A stretch of 64,000 nucleotides of DNA. It comes from Diphasiastrum complanatum (Eukaryota; Streptophyta; Lycopodiopsida; Lycopodiales; Lycopodiaceae). Shown here in pieces: positions 55,546 through 64,000 of this stretch; positions within the stretch are counted from its first letter, which is position 1; each line of letters starts with the position of its first letter. A program made the translations under genes and the position numbers. The stretch is from contig CM055110.1 in assembly GCA_029204225.1 (NCBI GenBank), positions 1,362,675-1,426,674 of the forward strand. Reading direction: 5' to 3'. The notes under the pieces were generated by a model. That model saw nothing but the letters and a program-made list of their open reading frames with translations, was not told where the DNA came from and did not search any database.

Positions 55546-58500
55546 CTAGCTTGGTTCAATCATTGCTTTACTAATCACTCCAAGTGATGATCTGAACTTC
55601 ATAAAAGGTGTCTTTTGAAGTGGTTTAGTAAGTAGATCAGCTACACATTCATTGCTTGGAACATGCTCCAAAGCAATCTCCTTGGCTTGCACCATTTCTC
55701 TCACAAAGTGATGGCATATCTCAATGTGCTTAGATCTTGCATGGAAGATTGGGTTAGATGCAAGGTGTTGGGCTGATATATTGTCATTTTAGATGATTGG
55801 TGCCTCCTCTGAATCCATGATCTTTAGCTCCACCAATAATCTCTTGATCCAAAGTACCTCCTTTGTAGTGGTTGTCAAAGCTTTGTACTCGGCCTCGGTT
55901 GAAGATAGAGATATAGTTTCTTGCTTTTTTGAAAGCCATGAAACCACACCTTCTCCTATGAAAGTTGAATAGGCACTTGTTGATTTCCTATCCCTCTTGT
56001 CCCCTGCAAAATCTGAATCACTAAATGCATGAAGGTTAATCACATCTCCTCTATATAGAATCCCAAAATCCAATGTACCCGAGATGTATCTTAGAATCCT
56101 CTTAGCCTTTTTCCAATGGATATTCAATGGCTTTTGCATGGATTGGCTCAACCTACATACACTAAAGCTAAGATCTGGTCTAGTTATAGTGATCCACATT
56201 AAGGAACCTATAAGTTGCCTAAACAAAGTGATGTCCATGAAGGATCTTTCATCATCTTCATTTGGCACTTTTACATCTTGCTCCATTGGTGTGTCAACAC
56301 TTTTGCATACTTCCATCTTAAACTTCTTCAAAAGACTTTGAGCATAGTTTACTTGACTTATAAAGATAAAATCAGACCCTCTAAGTACTTCTATGCCTAA
56401 AATGAAGTGAAGACACCCTAGATCTACCATCTTGAACTCTAAGGATAGATCTATCTTCATTTTTTCAATACCATCAACACTATTTCCACTAATGATGATG
56501 TCATCTACATAAATGAGTAAAAGTACAATACCAACATCATCAAACTTAATGTAAAGATTGGGATCATATTCACTTTGAACAAAAGAAAGTGAAATAAGAT
56601 AGCAATGTAGTCTTGAATTCCAAGATCTCGAGGCTTGCTTCAAGCCATAGATGCTTCTTTGGAGATGGCATACTTTGTTCTCCATTCCATGCTTGATGAA
56701 CCCTTGTGGCTGCTCCATATAGATATCCTCTTCCAAAAAACCATTCAAGAAAGCATTAGAGACATCCATTTGACATAGAATCCATCCAAAATGTGATGCA
56801 AGTGCAATGATTAGTCTTATTGTGACCATCTTGGCCACGGGTGCAAAAGTTTCCTCATAGTCTATCCCTCTCTCTTGAGCATAACCTTTTGCAACTAATC
56901 TTGCTTTATGTTTGTTAACACTCCCATTTGCATTCAACTTAAGCTTGAAGACCCACTTGCATCCTATTACATTCCTTTGAGGTCTCTCAACAAGCAACCA
57001 AGTTTCATTCTCAATCAAGGCATCATACTCATCCAACATAGCTTTATACCATTCTTTGGAGTTCAATGCATCTTCAACATTAGACGGTTCTTCAAAACTA
57101 GATAAAGCATAAGAAGTGGATGAGATACCCTCAACTTGCTGTCCTTTGCCTTGATATGTGAGCCTTGATGGCTCCACTTTTTCCCTTGAAGATCTCCTTG
57201 GTGTGATAGGTGGGTTTGGTGCTTGCTCCTCCATGAGCTCCTCCTCAAAACCAAGATCTTGCTCCTCGGCCATCTTCTTCTTGATTGTTGGAGCACTTGA
57301 GCCTTCTTCAAGCATATGCATATGATGTTCATCAAAGATGACATCCCTTGAAACAACAAATTTGTTCAAGGATGGGAGATAGACTTTGTAGCCCTTGCTT
57401 GAGCTTGCATATCCAAGCATGATCCCTCTTGTGGAAGATGGATCCTCCTTGGTTCTTGTTTCCAATGGCACATGCACATAACATATACACCCAAAAACTT
57501 TCAAGTGATTAAGATTGGGTTTCTTTCCATACAACATCTCATAAGGAGTTTTGCCTTCAATTGCTTTGCAAGGCAACCTATTCATCAAGTAGTTTGCACA
57601 TACAAGAGACTCACCCCAAAAGGATTTGGGCAAACAAGCATCTAATCTTAAAGCCTTAGAGCATTCACATAATGTTCTATTCCTTCTTTCAGCAACTCCA
57701 TTTTGTTGAGGAGTGTAAGGACAAGAAGTCTCTTTCTTGATCCCTTCCTCCTCACAAAAGGCCTTGAACTCATTGGAGATGAATTCTCCACCATTGTCAC
57801 TTCTAAGAATCTTGATGCTATAATTATGATGCTTTTCCACAAACAACTTGAACTTTACAAAAGTATCAAATACTTGAGACTTGAGGAAAAGTAAGAACAC
57901 CCAACAATATCTTGAGTAGTCATCAATGAAGGTTAAAAACATGGATGAACCTCCATTAGATTTGGTGCTAGCAATGTGCACATCTGAGTGTATGAGTTCA
58001 AGAGGATGAGATGACTTTGTGATGGAGTTAGGAAACACCTTCTTATGTGCCTTGGATAAGGCACAAGCTTCACAAACCTTGTCTTCCTTCCCAATAGACC
58101 TTGGTAGGCCTAAAGCATACTCCTCCTTGATCATAGCCTCCATGGAACCCGAGTTGACATGTCCAAGTCTTTTGTGCCATAAAGTAAAGGTAGATATCTT
58201 GCTCTTCTCGGCCAACATGACAACATTAGTATCCACAAATGCATCCAACTTATAAAGTTTGCCAAGTCTAGTGCCCTTAGCCACTATCTTACCCTTCTTC
58301 TTGATGAAACATTCATTTGAAGCAAAGTCAACATTGAAACCATTGTCTACCATTTGGCCAACACTTAGTAGATTCTTTGTTATTGTAGGAATGTACAAAA
58401 CACCTTCTATGTTGATCTTTTTGGAAGATCCTAAGCAAAGGGGAATGCTACCAACTCCTTCAATCTTACAAGCTTCATCATTTGTTGTATAGATAGACTT

Positions 58501-59514
58501 TATAGGTCCATCATAAGATAAGAGAGAAGAGAAAAACTCCCTTTTACTAGTCATGTGTGAACTAGCACCCGAGTCAATCCACCAAGGATATTCTCCTTTG
58601 AAGCTTGTTGAAGAAAATATGGACATCATGAGAGAGTCCTCATGTGAACTCTCCTCCTCCTCCTCTTTGCTCATGTTGTCTTGGCTTTGATCTTGCTTCC
58701 TCTTGAAGCATTCCGAGGCATAATGCCCCATCTTGTTACAATAGTAGCACTTCACCTTTGATTTGTCCTTCTTGACTTTGGTGGTTGATGGAGATGCCTT
58801 TGAGGGTCCTTCTTGATCCTCAAGCTTTGTAGACTTCTTGAATGTTGATCCTTTGCCTTTGGACTTGCCTTTGCCTTTGGTGAAGAGAGCTTGGTCATCT
58901 CCACCTTGGATGGAAAGCCTATCCATCCTCTCTTGCATTTGGCTCCTTCTTGATTCCTTGGCCATGAGTGTGCCTTGAAGTTCTTCAAGTATGGGTAGCT
59001 TACCCATAATTGCATATCCCTGAACCAAATTGTCAAATTCAAAGCTTAGTCCATTCAATATGAGTTGAACAAGCTCTTCATCCTTGATAGGGTCACCTAT
59101 AAAGGCTAGCTCTTTGTTCAATTCCTTTACTCTTAGGACAAAAGTATGTGCACTCTCTCCTTTATTTTGATAGCTTCTATAGATTTGATTCTTCAAAGCT
59201 AACATTCTAGTTTGGTTCTTGGATTCATAGACCTTTTGCAAAGTCTCCCAAGCATCTTGAGCTGAAGTGCAATCTCCTACCTCTCTTAAGAGTTCATTTG
59301 CAACATTCATTTTTATGCAATGTAGTGCAACATTGCACCTCTTGATGTATTTGGCTTTTTCTTGAGGATGAATAGGTTCACCCTCCTTACCATTTACAAT
59401 TTCCATCAGATCTTGCATGATCATGATAGATTCCATTCTAACTTTCCATATGGAATAGTTAGTTTTGTTGAGCCTTTCATTAGTATCCAAAAGATATGCA
59501 TTTATAGATGCCAT
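55546..59514 (-). pseudogene. copia gag-pol polyprotein with one premature stop
   Basis: An open frame of 1,241 codons from ATG 59514 to TAA 55789-55791; the same frame then stays open for 80 more codons to TAG 55546-55548, just before the polypurine tract. Domains in order: Gag (WETLQKVYESKNQTRMLALK near residues 90-110), zinc knuckle CYYCNKMGHYASEC (about 262-275), protease WWIDSGASSHMTS (about 312), pre-integrase LWHKRLGHVNSG, integrase with HSDVHIAS, LRSDNGGEFISNEF and TPQQNGVAERRNR (D, D, E present), RT with CKWVFKLK, MDVSNAFLNG and the catalytic YVDDIII, and RNase H with YISGTLDFGILY and SSTEAEYKAL. The TAA removes the last RNase H part (KHIEI and CVADLLTKPL lie beyond it). All other catalytic motifs are intact, so this copy is one nonsense change from full length. 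Confidence 0.95.
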
Positions 59515-60308
59515 CTAGTCTCCTAATCAAGGACTTGACACAAATGAAGGTTACTTCTATTGATTTGATTGAAGGTCTACCTTATCCCACTTCTTAGGGA
59601 CCTTAAAAGATCAGTAATAGACTTCCTATAAAGATCTAAGAATGATCTCTAACAAAATCAAATCATAGAATACTAGAAACAATGCACTTGCTTGATTGAA
59701 GTAGACAATACTAGTAGAATTGCCCCTCTTTCTATAAAGAACATTAAAGCTTCCAAATGATCTGATCAAGAGTGAATTTCAGAAACCTAATATACTTCCA
59801 AAATCACTTGTAAAAGATCTAAATGGAACTTAATGAGGATGCAACACAATCTACTATCCAATCACAAGCAAAAAATGATCAAAATTGATGAAAAATTGAT
59901 CTAATTTGGTGCATAAGTCAAGCAATGGTTGGACTGAACCTAAATCACTTTATGAGGTGTCTAGTACACCTTAGAACAGCCTTGAAGAGTCCCCAAAACT
60001 CTGATCTTCCCTCTCCTTGAATGCTAGAAAGCCTCCTCTATGAAATCACCTCCAAAACTCGCTTAGAAATCAATGCTTGGAGCAAGCAAAAACTTGCTAT
60101 CTTGGTAATGTGAATTGAATTCAACTTTGCCTCTGGTTTTAGACACCTAAACACCTGCAAATGAAGTCACACAACACCAATCTCCAATGTATTTGAGTCA
60201 CTTTGAGTTCTAGAATCAATACTAGATGCTAAGATCCAATCTACACAAGATTTAGATCAAAAATTGTGATCAAATTGAATGAAAACCAAGGATTTAGCTC
60301 ATTTCAGC
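59515..60308 (-). other. copia leader
   Basis: Untranslated DNA between PBS and polyprotein start. No gene seen. Confidence 0.75.
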
Positions 60309-60313
60309 CTTTA

Positions 60314-60326
60314 GGCTCTGATACCA
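60314..60326 (-). promoter_or_regulatory. copia primer-binding site, tRNA-iMet
   Basis: The minus strand TGGTATCAGAGCC directly abuts the LTR at 60327. Confidence 0.95.
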
Positions 60327-61013
60327 TGTAAAAATTACAACAAATAAGGATCCTAAAACACTTGAAATGATGAGGTAAACAATATATTATGATTTCATAA
60401 GATTAGCACAAGTTGAACCATCAAAATCCATCAAAAATCTATGCTTGAACCTCACTAAATGGCCCAAATCCTTGAAGAAGGCTTCACACGTGTGAAAGTA
60501 CGGACTCCCACAGTCTGAGTACTGTACACCAGACCTACATTAAATCCTATAATCATTAGTAATCACAAGTACTCAAACAATTATGAACATAGAGAGCAAT
60601 TGCACCATTATGAGAGAAAAAACATGAAATTGCTTGATTGATTTTGGTGAGATATCATCACCTATATATACATGATCCATCATGGTTTTGGGCAGGTATG
60701 AGTAGCCCTAAACCTATCCCTAATGCTAATTTTGGTGGATCTTTCATCCCTACCAAGTTAGGATTGGAATCTTGGAGATCCCTCAACAATGCAAAAATTA
60801 CATTACCAAAAATAGCTCCTATTTTTTCTCCCTTGTATCTAAGCATAATTTGGACTCATTCCAAAGGTTCTAACACTTAGGTCTACTTGAGAACATCCTT
60901 ATGAATGGAATCCTATGCTATTTGGCACGTGTGACAAGCCACATCATGACCATCTAACTATTTACAAGTCATATGACCAAAACTAGTCAAGCTAGAATTG
61001 TGAATTTTTAACA
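60327..61013 (-). repeat. copia 5' LTR
   Basis: 687 bp, same length as the 3' copy and about 99% identical by eye. The CACGTG palindrome is at 60483-60496. Confidence 0.95.
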
Positions 61014-63132
61014 TTTTCACATGCTGATAAGATTTCCAATGTGCCAATACACAATAAATCTAGGATTTGGAAATCCAAATAGAGATTCGGTTCTGAATCT
61101 CTTGCTTAGAGAGGTACTCAGGACATAGTTTCTCACCCATACATGCATCTCACACTATATCTTACACCTTCTGCTATTAATGATGGTAGATTTTATTGTC
61201 ACCAACCTTGTCTTGTTTTGACAAGGCTATGTCAAAGTAAGTCTCACTACTCTATAAAACCAATGGCATATTGCAATTGTCAAGGTGAATTATACATGTT
61301 GATGAATGACTTTTTGTTTGACGAGTGCGCCATGGCTTTCACTCTCTGTAGCATTGGTATCTTCCATGTTTATTTTTTATAATTTTGTGATTTGGTAATT
61401 TTTTCTAATTACATATCTTTTTCTAAATTTGTTTTTAGTTCATCAAGGATAGCCATTGAACAAGAGACATCATGTAGCGTATCTCAAGAATAACTTGTCA
61501 TTCCTCTATTAATCTTCAAATCACCTTATACAGAGTTTCAGATTTTTGAGCATATTCCAAATCTGCGAAGTACATATCATGTCAGAGTTAATTCGTGCAT
61601 CTAATTGACAAATTCATTTTTGGGTCAACTACAGCAAGATTGAAACAGATTTAGTCAAAAGTTGTTCAATCTTTAGCCCAGTTGCATGTTCAACGTGTTT
61701 CAACTATGTGTTGCACACGTCGATCCAATCCTGAACATGAACAGTTACCAGCAACAACATCTCCACCAACAGATTTTTTGGGGGGGCGAGAGTGGATCTT
61801 CTTGGATCCATTGGAGCAGTTACGTTGCCAGCAACAACATCAGCAAGATCGACAGCCAACCTCACAAGTCAAATATGAAAAGGACAAGGCTAAGAAGACA
61901 TATGGGCAATCCAAAGCGACTCAATCAGAAGAAGTATTCCAATCAAGATGAAGATCCTTCAAAAAAGAGAAATACAAACGTTGGGAAATCAGTCTCCTTC
62001 TTCAACCGGCCTCTTGCCATACTTCTGCACCCATCCTCATGCATATCGTCCACACTATCTACCGATGTCACCAACTCCACCCTACCTTCCATCTGTCTGT
62101 TTATTATCAGTTCACTGTTCTTCTAAGAAATCCCCAGTTTTTTATAGTCTTACCGAAGTAGCTGATAGATCTTTGCAAGTGTCTTGCGGAGACTAACTGC
62201 CACCTACAATGGATGATCAGCCAAAAGAAGATCTAAGAAGCAGGCAAAACAGCTAGAAGACATAAGAAATAAAGCAAAGAAGTTGAGGAGGAAAGGACAA
62301 AACTTAAGCAACAGATAAGTCATATCAAACTTGATCAAAAGAAACTCTCTGGAGCAATGATAGTTGAATCCCCTCCTATGAAGCCCAAAGAGATCCAAAA
62401 GTAACGGATCGAAAGAAAGAGCTGCAAAATAAGAAAGATGAAGACAACCGTGAACCTGCAAAATAAAACGAGCTCCTCAATCAGCAAGTGGTGGTCAAAG
62501 CTCGACATTGCAAGGGTCCAAGATTGCAACTGTAGAACTATCAGTTCCTTCACCCTACCACCAAGCCTTCATCATGTTTTCTTGCCATCACCAGCCATTC
62601 GTCCAACTTGTTTCTACCACCAATGTGCGAATGAGTCCATTCCCTTGAAGATTGATAACCAAAGTTTGTGCAACCTACCAAATCGAAGGTTCTTCCTCTT
62701 CTCGTCAAGGCAAGAGCATCGACAAGACTGGAACTTCGATTGAGAGAAGAATTGCGGAAACGACCAAAAGCAATCTGGAGGATACAGTCTTCTTAGAAGT
62801 TAGTACCTATCAAAAAATCAGAGATGAAACTGTCAATGAAAGATACAAGTGATAAGAAAGAAGACGCGCGGGAAGCACTCAGGTGTGCAAGTTATGAAGC
62901 TGTTGGGAGCTCTCCAATTTTGAGAATGTCAATCACTTGCAACAATAAGACATTCTGATCACATTGCGATAGATTACGAAAAGCAATTTGTTGATAAAGA
63001 CTGGCAACAATAAGCACTTGGTTTTATGCAAACGACCGAGGATCTACGCTTTTCCAAGTGACGATCGAAGATGCCAATGCAAAGCAGAGCGACATCATTC
63101 AATATGAGTTGCAGTGGGTCCTACAACACATA
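61014..63132 (+). other. 3' part of the large gypsy-type element, coding status unclear
   Basis: Between the copia insertion and the polypurine tract no known domain is visible. The plus strand has short open pieces in different frames: 61682-61951 (Gln-rich, QQQHQQDRQPTSQ), 62250-62340 with lysine-rich, helix-like KKQAKQLEDIRNKAKK, and 62438-62743. Together they may be the remains of one Lys/Gln-rich protein, broken by frameshifts, but I cannot identify it. Confidence 0.45.
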
Positions 63133-63145
63133 AGGGATGGGATGT
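63133..63145 (+). promoter_or_regulatory. Polypurine tract
   Basis: AGGGATGGGATGT immediately before the LTR at 63146; purine-rich, in the place expected for plus-strand priming. Confidence 0.75.
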
Positions 63146-64000
63146 TGTTGGCTGATTCTGACAAATCCCCAAGATACTCAGACAGAGCAACTCAAGAGCA
63201 CCTCTCACCTTAGACTGAGGAGGTCTCTGAGAAGACAAGATGAACGAAGATTGAGAGCCGAGGAATACTAGTAGTAATGACAAGCAAGAACTGTGTGAGC
63301 CTCGTGATGAATCCCGAAAGATGGAATGACCATGTAGGAACTAGTATTTCTAGGCAAATGTAATAAATACAAGTAGGCCTCTCTTAAAGAAAGTAGAGTG
63401 AGCCACCTTTTTATGGTGACCTCTAGTGGAGAGCATTATTCCACTTGTAATTTGTGAAATGTGGAAATTCCACTAGGATGCCGCCTAAGGAGCTCTCTTG
63501 CTTATTTAAGAGACTCCCTCTTTGAGAAGAGGAGCTTTTTGTGTATTGTATCTACTCCATGTTGAAATGAGAAGAGCCTCCACGAGTTTGGTGCATCCAT
63601 TGAGCTCCTTGATCATGCTTGTTTCTTGAGTGATGCATTCATGATCTTGCCCTCCCATCCTTTGTGTGTGGTTGTGGATAGTAGAGTGGATTAGTTTTCC
63701 TGCTTTCCTAGAGTGGATTAGATTTCATTTTTTGTTTGTGGATTAATGTAGGAATCAACATTCGGGTAAACTAAATAGGCTAGAAATGTGGTGCAAATCT
63801 TGCATATCCTTCAACATTCTAGTTCTTGATGTTCTTGGGATGTCCAAGAATTAAAAGGCTGGTTGGTTTACTGATTCTTGGACTTCTAAAATGCCGTAGA
63901 TAAATTCTTGTTTCAGCTTTGTGGATTAATACAAGTGTAGCTCAATTTTAGTAAAGTGTAGGATCTGATTCAGTTCATTTTTAGAGTAGTAGCTGTAGAA
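63146..64000 (+). repeat. 3' LTR of the large gypsy-type element (cut by window end)
   Basis: 855 bp matching 49843-50699 with scattered differences. The remaining 290 bp or so should lie beyond the window. Confidence 0.92.

Larger units (their letters stand above)
54845..61013 (-). mobile_element. Young, almost intact Ty1/copia element
   Basis: A 6,169-bp element with 687-bp LTRs at both ends and the perfect target duplication TTTTC (54840-54844 and 61014-61018). Minus-strand order: 5' LTR 60327-61013, PBS, leader, polyprotein 59514 to 55789, polypurine tract 55532-55545, 3' LTR 54845-55531. By eye the LTRs differ at about seven of 687 positions, which points to a recent insertion into the large gypsy-type element. 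Confidence 0.96.
49843..64000 (+). mobile_element. Large gypsy-type element without visible pol (runs off window)
   Basis: A plus-oriented element of more than 14 kb, about 8 kb without its nested insertion. In order: 5' LTR 49843-50985, tRNA-Asp PBS 50988-51000, long leader with two minisatellites, gag frame 53225-54691, nested copia 54845-61013, 3' region with no polymerase motif, purine tract 63133-63145, and second LTR from 63146. No protease, RT, RNase H or integrase motif was found, so it appears non-autonomous and dependent on related gypsy enzymes. Confidence 0.85.

Noticed and set aside
63095-63283. 62-codon ORF across the LTR edge
   Set aside because: It spans the polypurine tract and LTR start, so it cannot be a gene.

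Overview
This is an AT-rich plant nuclear window. It holds one recognisable host gene embedded in nested and decayed LTR retrotransposons. Evidence for a land plant: a spliced TTL gene (tetratricopeptide thioredoxin-like, a land-plant family), plant-type Ty3/gypsy and Ty1/copia elements, and primer-binding sites matching plant tRNA-Asp and tRNA-iMet. The species cannot be told from the sequence; the TTL introns are short, and its N-terminus is much longer than I recall for flowering-plant TTLs.

Left block (1-25.1 kb). Bases 1-8193 are a minus-strand gypsy element (gypsy-1) whose reverse transcriptase core is deleted, followed by an LTR-leader-LTR duplication. A copia element collapsed to LTR-RNase H tail-LTR lies at 8238-10085. 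A gypsy 5' half (gag, leader, PBS, LTR; minus strand) spans 10086-13282. A complete non-autonomous LTR element with a perfect 5-bp target duplication and a novel acidic ORF lies at 13423-17681. Then come an array of short perfect palindromes (18481-19049), a gypsy linker scrap, a putative LTR, a decayed plus-strand gypsy RT/RNase H, a copia LTR with PBS, AT-rich DNA and a copia RNase H tail.

Middle (25.1-36.2 kb). The TTL gene is on the minus strand at 27830-32852, in seven coding exons encoding about 1,135 residues. A probable 5' UTR and promoter extend to about 35.3 kb.

Right block (36.2-64 kb). A plus-strand gypsy element (gypsy-3) carries a 384-bp inverted-repeat transposon and an 825-bp solo LTR as precise insertions. 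Next come an unrecognised ORF interrupted only by UAG codons and a minus-strand gypsy gag-pol relic (gypsy-4). A gypsy-type element of more than 14 kb begins at 49843: 1,143-bp LTR, PBS, long minisatellite leader, a gag frame with seven UAG codons and no other stop over 488 codons, no visible pol, and a second LTR running off the window. A young copia element (54845-61013; identical LTR lengths, about 1% divergence, perfect 5-bp target duplication) sits inside it.

The most interesting signals are the UAG-only nonsense pattern, tRNA-Asp-like blocks in the U5 end of gypsy LTRs next to the tRNA-Asp PBS, the palindrome array, and the non-autonomous element with an unknown acidic protein. Only the TTL gene is likely to serve the host.
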